Shown: positions 54,096 through 64,000, counted from the stretch's first letter. The stretch is DNA of 64,000 nucleotides from Hydrogenophaga sp. PAMC20947 (GCF_004795855.1 NZ_CP039252.1:4340001-4404000); one strand, 5' to 3'. Numbers and translations: made by a program. Notes: a model not told the origin generated them from the letters alone.

Positions 54096-54782
54096 ATGAC
54101 CTCCAGCGCTCCTCTGCAGTCGGCCGATCAGCCATCAGGCCTGCCCGCCGGTGAATCGGCAGAAGCCTTGCCGGACAACGGGGGGGCGCGCAAGCGTCCC
54201 AAGCCCGGTGAGCGGCGTGTGCAAATCCTGGAAGCCCTGGCCACCATGCTGGAGCAGCCTGGTACAGATCGGGTGACCACAGCCGCGCTCGCGGCCCGCC
54301 TGGCCGTGAGCGAAGCCGCCCTCTACCGCCATTTCGCCAGCAAGGCCCAGATGTTCGAAGCCCTGATCGACTTCATCGAGCAGTCGGTTTTCAGCTTGGT
54401 GAATCAGCTGGTCGAACGCGAACCCGACGGCACGGCGCGCTCGCGCAAGCTCGTCACCTTGTTGCTTCAGTTTGGCGAAAAGAATCCGGGCATGGCACGC
54501 GTCATGGTGGGGGACGCCCTGGTGTTCGAGAACGAGCGCTTGCAACAGCGCATGAACCTGTTTTTTGACAAGATCGAATCCACCTTGCGCCAGAACCTGC
54601 GCGAAGCAGCGGTCCTCGCTGGCACAGCCACGCCCACAGTGGACGCCCAGGCCGATGCCTCGGTGGTGACGTCGTTTTGTCTCGGGCGGTTGCAGCGCTT
54701 TGCCCGCAGCGGCTTCAAGCGACTTCCCACCGAAAGCCTGGAACACAGTTTGGCTTTGCTGTTGCCGGTGACGCACGCCTGA
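54096..54782 (+). CDS. slmA: Nucleoid occlusion factor SlmA
   Basis: A TetR-fold DNA-binding protein that blocks FtsZ assembly over the nucleoid. After a Pro/Ala-rich N-terminal tail (about 1-38), the HTH reads ERRVQILEALATMLEQPGTD, VTTAALAARLAVSEAALYRHFASKAQMFEALIDFIEQ. VFENERLQQRMNLFFDKIES, in the effector part, is diagnostic of SlmA versus metabolic TetR proteins. The position directly after argB supports the call. Confidence 0.95.
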   Translation: MTSSAPLQSADQPSGLPAGESAEALPDNGGARKRPKPGERRVQILEALATMLEQPGTDRVTTAALAARLAVSEAALYRHFASKAQMFEALIDFIEQSVFSLVNQLVEREPDGTARSRKLVTLLLQFGEKNPGMARVMVGDALVFENERLQQRMNLFFDKIESTLRQNLREAAVLAGTATPTVDAQADASVVTSFCLGRLQRFARSGFKRLPTESLEHSLALLLPVTHA

Positions 54783-54799
54783 GCGCCCCGCCACGGGTT

Positions 54800-54853
54800 C
54801 AGCGATCGGGGTTAACCCTGATCGCTGGGGCGATTTAGGGTCGTACCCCTAAA
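54800..54853. promoter_or_regulatory. Two adjacent palindromes between slmA and the TetR gene
   Basis: CAGCGATC-N12-GATCGCTG (54800-54827) is a 28-bp dyad with a GTTAAC centre and only one mismatched pair. It is followed by TTTAGGGT-CGT-ACCCCTAAA (54834-54853). The first may be the slmA terminator; the second lacks a T-tract and could be an operator for the next gene. Confidence 0.5.
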
Positions 54854-54911
54854 ACAATTACACGAAATGCCCGTGGTTTTTTGGGCTTGGGCAATTTTTG
54901 CGGTAAAAATA

Positions 54912-54930
54912 GCACGACCGTTCGATTATT
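54912..54930. promoter_or_regulatory. Candidate TetR operator upstream of the beta-oxidation regulator
   Basis: ACGACCGTTCGA (54914-54925) contains CGACCGTTCG, an 8-of-10 dyad of the ACCG-N-CGGT/CGTTCG kind bound by acyl-CoA-responsive TetR repressors. It lies about 53 bp upstream of the TetR start codon, within AT-richer promoter-like sequence. The match is short, so this is tentative. Confidence 0.35.
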
Positions 54931-54977
54931 TCAGCGGTCCCTTTTTTGACTGCTTCGAATTTGCCATTGCCCCATTG

Positions 54978-55706
54978 ATGCCCATGAGTTCCACCAGCCC
55001 CGCCAAACGCCATCCAAGGTCTATCGCCGAGGCGCGCCCCTTGCAAAAAGGGCAGCAAACCAAAGCGGCAATCGTGGACGCGGCGCTGGGTCTGGCGACC
55101 CAAATCGGCTTGGAGGGCTTGTCCATCGGTGCCTTGGCCGAAGTCATGCAGATGAGCAAATCGGGGGTGTTCGCCCATTTCGGCTCGCGGGAAGAGCTGC
55201 AGATTTCAGTGGTGCGGGAGTACCACGCCAGATTTGAAGATGAGGTGTTTTACCCCGCAATGGCCTTGCCCCGCGGTCTTCCCCGTTTGCGGGCCATGTT
55301 TGACAACTGGATGAAGCGCACATCGGTGGAAATCGATTCGGGCTGCATCTACATCAGCGGTGCGGTGGAATTTGATGACCGGCCTGGGCCTGTGCGCGAC
55401 GCGCTGGCGAGCTCGGTCAACACCTGGTTGTCGGCGATGCGCCGGGCCATTGAGTTGGCGGCGCATGAAGGTCATCTGCGCGCCGATGTCGATGCGCACC
55501 AGACGGCGTTTGAAATCCATGCCCTGATTCTCGCCCTGCATTACGAGGCCCGATTTCTGCGCAGCCCAGGCTCGGTGAACCGCGCCTTGCGGGCGTTTGA
55601 CAGCATCGTGGCCCGTTGCGCGAGCAGCGGCACCGAAGCCATCCCGGTTACCAGCGACCCCGCACCTGCCGCGCGATCGCGCAAGAAGCTGGGCTCCCCG
55701 GCCTAG
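54978..55706 (+). CDS. TetR/AcrR family regulator of the adjacent beta-oxidation genes
   Basis: A 242-residue repressor. The HTH is QQTKAAIVDAALGLATQIGLEGLSIGALAEVMQMSKSGVFAHFGSREEL, and the C-terminal part is the TetR_C_13-like GCIYISGAVEFDDRPGPVRDAL. A basic/proline tail ends the protein. The ATG at 54978 (or 54984) is preferred to the upstream frame, which would translate the promoter. It lies 47 bp before the acyl-CoA dehydrogenase gene on the same strand, so it probably senses acyl-CoA and represses the cluster. Confidence 0.88.
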   Translation: MPMSSTSPAKRHPRSIAEARPLQKGQQTKAAIVDAALGLATQIGLEGLSIGALAEVMQMSKSGVFAHFGSREELQISVVREYHARFEDEVFYPAMALPRGLPRLRAMFDNWMKRTSVEIDSGCIYISGAVEFDDRPGPVRDALASSVNTWLSAMRRAIELAAHEGHLRADVDAHQTAFEIHALILALHYEARFLRSPGSVNRALRAFDSIVARCASSGTEAIPVTSDPAPAARSRKKLGSPA

Positions 55707-55753
55707 TCTGAAGTCTCTTTACTTTCTCGCAAATTTTTCTCAGGAGTATTGCC

Positions 55754-57550
<1,797 letters not shown>

Positions 57551-57556
57551 ATTTTC

Positions 57557-57638
57557 CCCACCCCTGCCGCGCTTTGCGCGACCCCCTCAGGGGGGCAACA
57601 CCAGCGGCCCGGCAGAGCCGGTTCCGCGGTGTTCTCGG
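57557..57638 (+). repeat. Family B palindromic repeat (after the acyl-CoA dehydrogenase gene)
   Basis: CACCCCTGCCGCGCTTTGCG, CCCCCTCAGGGGGG, GGCCCGGCAGAGCCGGTTCC, GCGGTG. The copies at 58107 and 60641 share the CCGCGCTT(T/C)GCGCGACCCCCTCA opening and are the closest relatives in the window. Confidence 0.9.
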
Positions 57639-57668
57639 TTGGATACATTTTGCATTTCAAAGGTCTCC

Positions 57669-58103
57669 ATGATCAAGCAATCCGCCCTTTCCTTGTTGTT
57701 GGCTGCCGCCAGCGTTTCGGGTTTTGCCCAGGGCACGCCCGAGGGCCTGTGGCGCTCCATCGATGACGACTCGGGCAAGCCCAAGGCCGAGATCCGCATC
57801 GTGGCAAACGCCGCTGGGGTCCTGACGGGCAAGGTCGAGAAAGCGCTGATCGAAAGCAAGGAGCCGCTGTGCACGGCTTGCACCGATGCGCGCAAGGACA
57901 AGCCCAAGGTGGGCATGGAGATCATCCGGGGGGCCAAGAAATCGGACTCAGAAGCGGTGTGGGAAGACGGCAATATCCTCGACCCCGAAAACGGGAAGAC
58001 CTACACGCTGCGCATGGCGCCGCTGGAAGGCGGTAGAAAATTGCAGGTGCGGGGCTACATCGGGCCGTTCTACCGCACTCAGGTATGGCAACGCATTGAG
58101 TGA
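57669..58103 (+). CDS. DUF2147 family secreted protein
   Basis: A 144-residue protein with signal peptide MIKQSALSLLLAAASVSGFA and a mature part of the DUF2147 type: EGLWRSIDDDSGKPKAEIRI, the CXXC-like pair in EPLCTACTDARKD, and GYIGPFYRTQVWQRIE at the end. DUF2147 proteins are small periplasmic beta-barrel-like domains of unknown function, often near fatty-acid genes in Burkholderiales. It sits between two beta-oxidation genes and is flanked on both sides by family B repeats. Confidence 0.88.
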   Translation: MIKQSALSLLLAAASVSGFAQGTPEGLWRSIDDDSGKPKAEIRIVANAAGVLTGKVEKALIESKEPLCTACTDARKDKPKVGMEIIRGAKKSDSEAVWEDGNILDPENGKTYTLRMAPLEGGRKLQVRGYIGPFYRTQVWQRIE

Positions 58104-58106
58104 ATG

Positions 58107-58186
58107 AACACCCCCGCCGCGCTTTGCGCGACCCCCTCAAGGGGGTGGCGCTGGCGGACCGGCGGAGCCGGATCCGCGGCGCCCTC
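58107..58186 (+). repeat. Family B palindromic repeat (after the DUF2147 gene)
   Basis: It begins about 4 nt after the stop: CACCCCCGCCGCGCTTTGCG, CCCCCTCAAGGGGG, GGACCGGCGGAGCCGGATCC, GCGGC. Orientation is the same as the upstream gene. Confidence 0.9.
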
Positions 58187-58238
58187 GATGAAGCCATCGC
58201 GCGCCACGGCAGGTCCACAGCATGATTGAAGGATTTTT

Positions 58239-60638
58239 ATGAAACGATTTCAAGTGAACAAAGTCGCCGTTCTGGGCGCGGGTGTGATGGGTGCGCAGAT
58301 CGCCGCCCATCTGGTCAACCTGAGAGTGCCGGTGGTGCTGTTTGATCTGCCAGCAAAAGAAGGCCCCAAGAACGGCATCGTCACCCGCGCCGTGGACGGC
58401 TTGAAGAAGCTCAAGCCCTCGCCGCTGGGTGTGGCCTCTGACGCGAGCCTGATTGGCCAGGCCAACTACGAAGAGCACCTGGAGTTGTTGCGTGGCTGCG
58501 ACCTCATCATTGAGGCCATTGCCGAGCGCATGGACTGGAAACACGACCTCTACAAAAAGATCGCTCCATTTATCGCAGAGCACACCATCGTGGCGTCGAA
58601 CACCTCGGGGCTGTCGATCACCCAGCTGAGCGAAGGCCTGCCCGAGGCCATCAAGCCCCGTTTCTGCGGCATCCACTTTTTCAACCCGCCGCGTTACATG
58701 ACGCTGGTGGAGCTGATCAACACGCCGACCACAGAGCCCCGAATTCTCGACGACCTGGAGGCTTTCGTCACCAGCGGTCTGGGCAAGGGCGTTGTTCGCG
58801 CCAAGGACACGCCGAACTTCGTGGCCAACCGAATCGGCATTGCGGGCATGCTGGCGACGATGAAAGAGGTGGACAACTTCGGCCTCACCTATGACGTGGT
58901 GGACGACCTCACGGGCAAACGACTGGGGCGCGCCAGCAGTGGCACCTTCCGCACCGCCGACGTGGTGGGTCTGGACACCATGGCCCACGTGATCAAGACG
59001 CTGCAGGACAACCTGTCGCTGGATGCCGACCCGTTTTACGAGAGCTTTGGCACACCGCCGGTGCTCAAGGCGCTGATCGAGGCGGGCCACCTGGGTCAGA
59101 AGGCCAAAGCCGGCTTCTTCAAGAAAGTGGGGCGCGATATTTTGCGCTTCGAGCTGGACAGCGGTGAGTACGTGCCTGCCGGTGCCAAAGCCGACGAGGT
59201 GTATGGCCGCATGTTGAAGCGGCCGGCCGGTGAGCGCCTGCGCCTGCTGCGCGACAGCGAAGGGCCTCAGGGCCAGTTCTTGTGGGCGATCCTGCGCAAC
59301 GCCTTTCATTACGCGGCCGTGCACCTGGCCACCATTGCCGACACCGCGCGCGATGTGGACCAGGCCATGCGCTGGGGCTTCGGCATGAAGCAAGGCCCGT
59401 TTGAGCTCTGGCAGGAAGCCGGCTGGCTCGACGTGGCCAAGATGGTTCAGGACGACATTGATGCGGGCAAAGCGCTGAGCAAGGCGCCGCTGCCCGAGTG
59501 GGTGTTCAAGGGCCCGGTGGCCGAGGCCGGTGGCGTGCACACCGCCGATGGCTCGTGGAACCCTTCGACGAAGAAATTTGAGCAACGCCGTGACCTGCCG
59601 GTGTACCAGCGGCAGCACTTCCCCGAGCTGTTGCTGGGTGAAGCGGGTGCCAAGTTCCAAACGGATGGCACGACCATCGAAGAAAACGATTCGATCCGGG
59701 TCTGGACACAGGACGATGGCGTGTTGATCGCCAGCATCAAGACCAAGATGCACGCCATCAGCCCCGAAGTCTGCGAAGGTCTGATGATGGCGATTGAACT
59801 GGCCGAGAAGGAATACCAGGGTCTGGTGGTCTGGTCGGGTGATGAGCCTTTCAGTGCGGGTGCCGATCTGCAGGCCATGCTGCCCGCTTTCATGGCGGTG
59901 GGTGTGGCGGCGATTGAAGACGCCGAAGGCTTCATGCAGCAGACCATGCTGCGCCTGCGCTACGCCAGTGTGCCCGTGGTGTCGGCCGTGCGCGGCCTGG
60001 CCCTGGGTGGCGGCTGTGAGCTGGCGGTGTACAGCGCGCGCCGGGTGGTGCACATGGAAAGCTACATGGGTCTGGTTGAAGTGGGCGTGGGCCTGGTGCC
60101 TGGCGCCGGCGGCCTCACCTACATCGCCCGCCGCGCGGCTGAAAACGCCGAGACCTCGACCGGAAAAGATCTGCTGCCTTTCCTGACAGAGGGCTTCACT
60201 GCCGCGGCCATGGCCAAGGTGGGCACCAGTGCCATTGAGTCGCGTCAGTTGGGCTATGTGTTGCACAGCGATGTGATCGTGCCGCACAAGGACGAGCTGC
60301 TGTTTGTCGCCATCAACGAGGCCAAGGCCTTGTTTGCCGGTGGTTACCGCGCGCCCCACAAGCGGCTGTTCCCGGTGGCCGGACGCGATGGCAAAGCCAC
60401 CATTCTGGGCAGCCTGGTCAACATGCGCGACGGCGGTTTTATCAGCCAGCACGATTTCCACATTGCATCGTTGATCGCGAATGTGGTCACCGGTGGCGAT
60501 GTGGACCCCGGCACGCTGGTCAACGAGGAGTACCTCATGACGCTGGAGCGCCAGGCATTCTGCGCGTTGATCGTGCACCCCAAGACGCAAGAGCGCATCT
60601 TGGGCATGTTGAACACGGGACGTCCGGTCAGGAACTAG
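58239..60638 (+). CDS. 3-hydroxyacyl-CoA dehydrogenase/enoyl-CoA hydratase fusion (FadN/FadB-like)
   Basis: A 799-residue bifunctional enzyme with the dehydrogenase domain first. The Rossmann motif VAVLGAGVMGAQIAAHL is at the N-terminus and the catalytic GIHFFNPPRYMTLVELI near 145-160. A second dehydrogenase-C domain follows, then a crotonase domain (FSAGADLQAML, VRGLALGGGCELAVYSARRV, EVGVGLVPGAGGL). This order resembles Bacillus FadN and differs from E. coli FadB, whose hydratase is N-terminal. Together with the adjacent thiolase it completes the oxidation cycle. Confidence 0.95.
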   Translation: MKRFQVNKVAVLGAGVMGAQIAAHLVNLRVPVVLFDLPAKEGPKNGIVTRAVDGLKKLKPSPLGVASDASLIGQANYEEHLELLRGCDLIIEAIAERMDWKHDLYKKIAPFIAEHTIVASNTSGLSITQLSEGLPEAIKPRFCGIHFFNPPRYMTLVELINTPTTEPRILDDLEAFVTSGLGKGVVRAKDTPNFVANRIGIAGMLATMKEVDNFGLTYDVVDDLTGKRLGRASSGTFRTADVVGLDTMAHVIKTLQDNLSLDADPFYESFGTPPVLKALIEAGHLGQKAKAGFFKKVGRDILRFELDSGEYVPAGAKADEVYGRMLKRPAGERLRLLRDSEGPQGQFLWAILRNAFHYAAVHLATIADTARDVDQAMRWGFGMKQGPFELWQEAGWLDVAKMVQDDIDAGKALSKAPLPEWVFKGPVAEAGGVHTADGSWNPSTKKFEQRRDLPVYQRQHFPELLLGEAGAKFQTDGTTIEENDSIRVWTQDDGVLIASIKTKMHAISPEVCEGLMMAIELAEKEYQGLVVWSGDEPFSAGADLQAMLPAFMAVGVAAIEDAEGFMQQTMLRLRYASVPVVSAVRGLALGGGCELAVYSARRVVHMESYMGLVEVGVGLVPGAGGLTYIARRAAENAETSTGKDLLPFLTEGFTAAAMAKVGTSAIESRQLGYVLHSDVIVPHKDELLFVAINEAKALFAGGYRAPHKRLFPVAGRDGKATILGSLVNMRDGGFISQHDFHIASLIANVVTGGDVDPGTLVNEEYLMTLERQAFCALIVHPKTQERILGMLNTGRPVRN

Positions 60639-60640
60639 CC

Positions 60641-60720
60641 CACCCCTGCCGCGCTTCGCGCGACCCCCTCAAGGGGGCGGTGCTGGCGGCCCGGCGGAGC
60701 CGGTTCCGCGGCCCCCTGGG
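60641..60720 (+). repeat. Family B palindromic repeat (after the dehydrogenase/hydratase gene)
   Basis: It begins 2 nt after the stop: CACCCCTGCCGCGCTTCGCG, CCCCCTCAAGGGGG, GGCCCGGCGGAGCCGGTTCC, GCGGCCCCCTGGG. Near-identical to the copies at 57557 and 58107. Confidence 0.9.
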
Positions 60721-60773
60721 TTGGGGGCACCTCGCGCCGTTGGCGCCTTGGAATAACTGATTTGGAGATAGGT

Positions 60774-61484
60774 ATGACTGATCTGGTTTCTTACGCTTTT
60801 GCCGATGGCGTGGCCACCTTGACCATGGACGATGGCAAGGCGAATGCCATGAGCCCCGCGATGCAGGCCGCGTTGAACGCAGCCTTCGACCGCGCCGAGG
60901 CCGACAAGGCGATTGTGGTGTTGACCGGGCGTCCGGGCGTGTTTTCGGGCGGTTTTGATCTGGGCATTTTTAAGGCGGGCAACCCGCTGGAGACGTTCAA
61001 GATGCTGACCGGGGGTGCACAGCTGGCACAACGGGTGTTGTCGTATCCGCACCCGGTGATCGCGGCCTGCTCGGGCCACGCCGTGGCCATGGGCCTGTTT
61101 CTATTGCAGTGCGCCGATGTGCGCATTGGTTTGAACGTGGGGGCCGTCTTCCAGGCCAACGAAGTGATGATTGGCATGACGTTGCCGTATTTCGCGCTGG
61201 AGTGCTGCCGCGAGCGCGTGGCCACACCGGACCTGCATTTGGTGGGGACCGCTTCACCTTACGTGGGCGAAGAGGCGCAAACGGCGGGCTTGCTCGACGA
61301 AGCGGTGGCGCCCGATGCGATGGCGGCCGTGGTGCAAGCGCATGTGGAGCGGCTGAAGAAGGCCGATCCGGCCTCGTTCACGGCCACCAAGCAGCGCCTG
61401 CGCGCCAACGTGATGGCGGCCATGCCCGGCGCCGTTGAAAAAGACATTGTCGACTGGAAGCGCCTGGGCGCGGCCAAGGCCTGA
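60774..61484 (+). CDS. Enoyl-CoA hydratase/isomerase (crotonase) family protein
   Basis: A 236-residue crotonase. The oxyanion hole is formed by PGVFSGGFDLGIF and CSGHAVAMGLFLLQCADVRI. The usual catalytic Glu pair is not obvious (ANEVMIGMTLPYFALECCRERV carries one Glu in the first position), so activity could be hydratase, isomerase or thioester hydrolysis. The ATG at 60774 is preceded by GGAGATAGGT. It supplements the fused hydratase of the previous gene. Confidence 0.88.
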   Translation: MTDLVSYAFADGVATLTMDDGKANAMSPAMQAALNAAFDRAEADKAIVVLTGRPGVFSGGFDLGIFKAGNPLETFKMLTGGAQLAQRVLSYPHPVIAACSGHAVAMGLFLLQCADVRIGLNVGAVFQANEVMIGMTLPYFALECCRERVATPDLHLVGTASPYVGEEAQTAGLLDEAVAPDAMAAVVQAHVERLKKADPASFTATKQRLRANVMAAMPGAVEKDIVDWKRLGAAKA

Positions 61485-61548
61485 GCCATTTTGTATTTGA
61501 CACGCGCTGTGGTGCACCGCACGCAGCCGAAACCCTGAGGCATTTGCC

Positions 61549-62754
61549 ATGAAACAAGTTCAAGACGCCTACATCGTTGCCGCCACGCGCACGCCCATTG
61601 GCCGTTCGCACAAAGGCTCTTTCAAACACCTGCGCCCCGACGAGCTGCTGGCGATAGCGCTGCGCTCGGCATTGGCGCAAGTGCCTGGACTCGATCCGAA
61701 ATCCATTGAGGACGTGATCTGCGGCTGCGCGATTCCCGAAGCCCAACAGGGTTTGAACGTGGCGCGCATCGGCGCCATCCTGGCGGGCCTGCCCAACACC
61801 GTGGGCGGCATCACCGTGAACCGCTTCTGCGCTTCCGGCCTGTCGGCTGTTCAGATGGCGGCCGACCGCATTCGCGTCGGCGAGGCCGATGTGATGATTG
61901 CGGCGGGTACCGAGAGCATGAGCATGGTGCCCATGATGGGCAACTCACCCAGCCTGTCGCCCACCATTTTTTCGAATACCGACGATGTTGAGAGCTACGG
62001 CATTGCTTATGGCATGGGCCTCACGGCCGAAAAGGTGGCCCAGCAGTGGAAGGTGAGCCGCGATGCGCAAGACGCGTTTGCCGTGCAATCGCACCAGCGC
62101 GCCATCGCCGCCATGAAGAACGGCGAATTCACCGCCGAGATGACGCCTGTTGAAGTGACCGACCGCAGTGTGAATCTGGAAACCGCTGAAGTCTCAAGCT
62201 CGACGCGCACGGTGAGCCTGGACGAGGGCGCACGCCCCGACACCACGCTCGAAGGGCTGGCCCGCCTGCGCACGGTGTTTGCCGCGCGCGGATCGGTGAC
62301 CGCAGGCAACAGCTCGCAGACCAGCGATGGCGCCGGCGCGTTGATTCTGGTGAGCGAAGCGGCCCTGAAGCGATACAACCTCAAGCCCTTGGCCCGCTTC
62401 GTGAGCTACGCCAGCCGTGGCGTGCCGCCGCACATCATGGGCATTGGCCCCATCGAAGCCATTCCAGCCGCGCTGAAAAACGCCGGGTTGAAGGTGGACG
62501 ACATGGACTGGATCGAGTTGAACGAGGCGTTTGCCGCCCAGTCGCTCGCTGTCATGAACACGCTGGGGCTGGACCCTGCCAAGGTCAACCCCATGGGTGG
62601 TGCCATTGCACTGGGCCACCCGCTGGGTGCAACCGGTGCAATCCGCTCGGCCACGGTGGTGCATGCCCTGCAGCGCACGCAGAAGAAGTACGGCATGGTC
62701 ACGATGTGTGTCGGCATGGGCCAGGGTGCTGCGGGGATATTCGAGCGCATGTGA
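61549..62754 (+). CDS. Acetyl-CoA C-acyltransferase (thiolase)
   Basis: It cleaves 3-ketoacyl-CoA with CoA to release acetyl-CoA. The protein has 401 residues. The nucleophile Cys94 is in VNRFCASGLSAVQMA, His357 in ALGHPLGATGA and Cys387 in MCVGMGQGAAGIFE. DAYIVAATRTPIGRSHKGSF at the start and YGIAYGMGLTAEKVA fit degradative (FadA-type) enzymes. It follows the hydratase by 64 bp and probably partners the fused dehydrogenase/hydratase. Confidence 0.95.
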   Translation: MKQVQDAYIVAATRTPIGRSHKGSFKHLRPDELLAIALRSALAQVPGLDPKSIEDVICGCAIPEAQQGLNVARIGAILAGLPNTVGGITVNRFCASGLSAVQMAADRIRVGEADVMIAAGTESMSMVPMMGNSPSLSPTIFSNTDDVESYGIAYGMGLTAEKVAQQWKVSRDAQDAFAVQSHQRAIAAMKNGEFTAEMTPVEVTDRSVNLETAEVSSSTRTVSLDEGARPDTTLEGLARLRTVFAARGSVTAGNSSQTSDGAGALILVSEAALKRYNLKPLARFVSYASRGVPPHIMGIGPIEAIPAALKNAGLKVDDMDWIELNEAFAAQSLAVMNTLGLDPAKVNPMGGAIALGHPLGATGAIRSATVVHALQRTQKKYGMVTMCVGMGQGAAGIFERM

Positions 62755-62758
62755 ACAT

Positions 62759-62918
62759 GCGACCCTCCGCGCCACTTTTGGTGTCACCCCCCTGAAAGGG
62801 GGGCAATGCCTGCGGCCTGGCGAAGCCAGTTCCGCGGCATTTCTGGGTTAATGCATTGCGCGCCGGAGAGCGGGCGGCACTGGCGGTCCGGCGGAACCGA
62901 TTCCGAGGTGCCCTGGGG
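62759..62918 (+). repeat. One full and one partial family B repeat (after the thiolase gene)
   Basis: The full copy (62761-62846) has CCCCCCTGAAAGGGGGG and GGCCTGGCGAAGCCAGTTCC. A second, shorter copy (62868-62918) has GGCACTGGCGGTCCGGCGGA and GGTGCCCTGGGG, closest to the copy after coaX. This is the only tandem occurrence in the window. Confidence 0.8.
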
Positions 62919-62990
62919 CTTCGCCGCGCAACGCTCCCCCCGGTCTCGGAGACGACTGTGGTGATCTCTTTCTCTGGGCAAACTCCTGCA

Positions 62991-63800
62991 ATGACTTCAC
63001 ATCCCTTTGATCAAGCCATCGCACTGAACGCCACGGGCGAGCACACCTTTGCCGGAGCCACCTCGCCGGCCTACGCCAACATGGTAGGGCCTTATGGCGG
63101 CATCACCGCGGCCACGGCCTTGAACGCGGTGTTGCAGCACCCGGCCTTGCTGGGTGAGCCGGTGTCGTTGACCGTTAATTTTTGTGCGGCTGTGGCCGAT
63201 GGGCCGTTTGAGGTGCAGGCGGTGGCCGCGCGCACCAACCGCTCCACCCAGCACTGGACGGTGGCGATCACCCAAGGTGGCGAGACCGTGGTCACGGCCA
63301 CGGCGTTGACGGCGGTGCGCCGCGATACCTGGGCTGCGGTGGAGCACACCATGCCCCATGTACCCGCGCCCGAAGCCGTGGCCTTGCCCACGGCACAAGG
63401 CCGTGTGGAGTGGCTTAATCGCTACGAAATGCGTTTCATCGAAGGCGGTTTTCCTGGCGTGTGGGACGAACGCGATCAAGGCCACAGCCGCACCCTTCAG
63501 TGGGTGCGGGACCAACCTGCGCGCCCGCTGGATTTCGCCTCGCTGACCGCGATGGCCGATGTGTTTTCTCCCCGTATCTGGCACCGTCGCGCCAAATTTG
63601 TCCCGCTGGGCACGGTGTCGATCACGGTGTATTTCCACGCCAGCCAGGCCTTGCTCAGCGCCAACGGCGATGCCCACGTGCTCGGACAGGCCCAGGGCCA
63701 GGCTTTTGGTCAGGGCTTTTTTGACCACTCGGCTCAAATCTGGAACCAGTCCGGCGTGCTGCTGGCCACCAGCCACCAGGTGGTGTACTTCAAGGAATAA
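62991..63800 (+). CDS. Acyl-CoA thioesterase family protein (double hotdog, TesB-like)
   Basis: A 269-residue thioesterase. The N-terminal hotdog contains MVGPYGGITAATALNAVLQHP and LTVNFCAAVADGPFEV; the C-terminal one contains RTLQWVRDQPARPLDFASLTAMADVFSPRIW and SITVYFHAS. This is the 4HBT_3/TesB-like arrangement. It would release free fatty acid from acyl-CoA and so recover CoA when oxidation stalls. The ATG at 62991 is chosen, since the longer frame reads through repeat sequence. It is the last complete gene in the window. Confidence 0.88.
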   Translation: MTSHPFDQAIALNATGEHTFAGATSPAYANMVGPYGGITAATALNAVLQHPALLGEPVSLTVNFCAAVADGPFEVQAVAARTNRSTQHWTVAITQGGETVVTATALTAVRRDTWAAVEHTMPHVPAPEAVALPTAQGRVEWLNRYEMRFIEGGFPGVWDERDQGHSRTLQWVRDQPARPLDFASLTAMADVFSPRIWHRRAKFVPLGTVSITVYFHASQALLSANGDAHVLGQAQGQAFGQGFFDHSAQIWNQSGVLLATSHQVVYFKE

Positions 63801-63805
63801 CGCTT

Positions 63806-63920
63806 CCGCGCAGCGGCGGAGCGTGGGGGCCTGAAAGACCGCAGCGCCGGGCCGCCCCAAGCCAGGCTAGCCCCCTCGGGGGGCAGCGACCCGAGCAGCG
63901 GCGGAGCGTGGGGGCCCTAT
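63806..63920 (+). repeat. Family A palindromic repeat (after the thioesterase gene)
   Basis: Blocks GCGGCGGAGCGTGGGGGCC, GGCCGCCCCAAGCC, CCCCCTCGGGGGGCAGCGAC and again GCGGCGGAGCGTGGGGGCC. It is nearly the same as the copy read in frame in the ABC ATPase gene (800-916) and lies directly after the stop, in sense orientation. Confidence 0.85.
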
Positions 63921-63928
63921 CCCTATGT

Positions 63929-64000
63929 TCACGGCCGGCCGAGAAACAAATACAAGCCCGTATACCCTTTGGGCGCGTGCACCACACTCAGGTAGAGGGG
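63929..64000 (-). CDS. C-terminal fragment of an unidentified minus-strand gene
   Basis: The reverse strand is open from the window edge to a TGA at 63929 and reads PLYLSVVHAPKGYTGLYLFL, then GRP. The regular composition suggests a real gene end, convergent with the thioesterase. The family is not recognisable from 23 residues. Confidence 0.45.
   Translation of the reverse strand, partial: PLYLSVVHAPKGYTGLYLFLGRP

Noticed and set aside
58137..60590. 817-residue open frame antisense to the dehydrogenase/hydratase gene
   Set aside because: It mirrors the codon use of the real gene in GC-rich DNA, is rich in His/Gln/Arg/Gly, has no recognisable domain and runs through the flanking repeat.

Overview
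The window is GC-rich chromosomal DNA from a betaproteobacterium of the order Burkholderiales, most likely family Comamonadaceae (the Hydrogenophaga/Rhodoferax/Acidovorax neighbourhood). This rests on an argB-slmA pair, a fused persulfide dioxygenase-rhodanese, a fused isobutyryl-CoA mutase, a PhaF-like phasin with a lysine/alanine tail, and GC-rich palindromic repeats of a kind common in that family. No tRNA, rRNA, CRISPR array, prophage or insertion sequence was seen. The gene content is that of a metabolically versatile heterotroph rich in acyl-CoA and storage-lipid genes.

Layout. 1-3.8 kb (minus): a MacA/MacB/TolC-type efflux operon, permease cut by the window edge. 3.9-10.7 kb: MscS channel, AMP nucleosidase, MgtC/DUF4010 membrane protein, glutathione reductase, an SDR enzyme, and a hemerythrin with an FNR-like box. 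10.8-17.4 kb: a decayed 3-hydroxybutyryl-CoA dehydrogenase fragment near the intact gene, a beta-propeller lipoprotein, a GMC oxidoreductase, arginase plus LysE exporter. 17.5-22.2 kb (minus): a complete Liv-type ABC importer. 22.6-26 kb: a large multi-PAS/GAF histidine kinase. 26-30.4 kb (minus): polyphosphate kinase 2 and IcmF behind a 24-bp perfect palindrome. 30.5-32 kb: CsoR-family repressor plus persulfide dioxygenase-rhodanese.

32.1-36.6 kb is the most interesting segment. It holds a CqsA/LqsA-type alpha-hydroxyketone autoinducer synthase, a convergent operon for a CqsS-like six-helix kinase and a separate LqsR/JqsR-like response regulator, and a divergent LuxR-type regulator. A near-perfect 20-bp lux box lies 64 bp upstream of the synthase. 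A second lies about 75 bp upstream of the kinase and inside the start of the luxR-type gene. No luxI was found. This suggests a hybrid circuit in which a LuxR-family protein controls both production and sensing of a CAI-1/LAI-1-type signal.

36.6-52.8 kb: type III pantothenate kinase, then storage-lipid genes (wax ester synthase/DGAT, acyl-CoA-binding protein, PHA granule-region protein, patatin, PhaD-like TetR, phasin, and an alcohol-forming fatty acyl-CoA reductase) interleaved with a molybdopterin oxidoreductase, a predicted aminopeptidase, a periplasmic binding protein and two peptidase-like hydrolases. 53-63.8 kb: argB, slmA, then a TetR-led fatty-acid beta-oxidation cluster (acyl-CoA dehydrogenase, hydroxyacyl-CoA dehydrogenase/hydratase fusion, hydratase, thiolase, thioesterase).

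Two families of GC-rich palindromic repeats recur. They sit at or just after stop codons, in the sense orientation of the upstream gene. In two ATGA-coupled gene pairs the repeat is now read as the N-terminus of the downstream protein.
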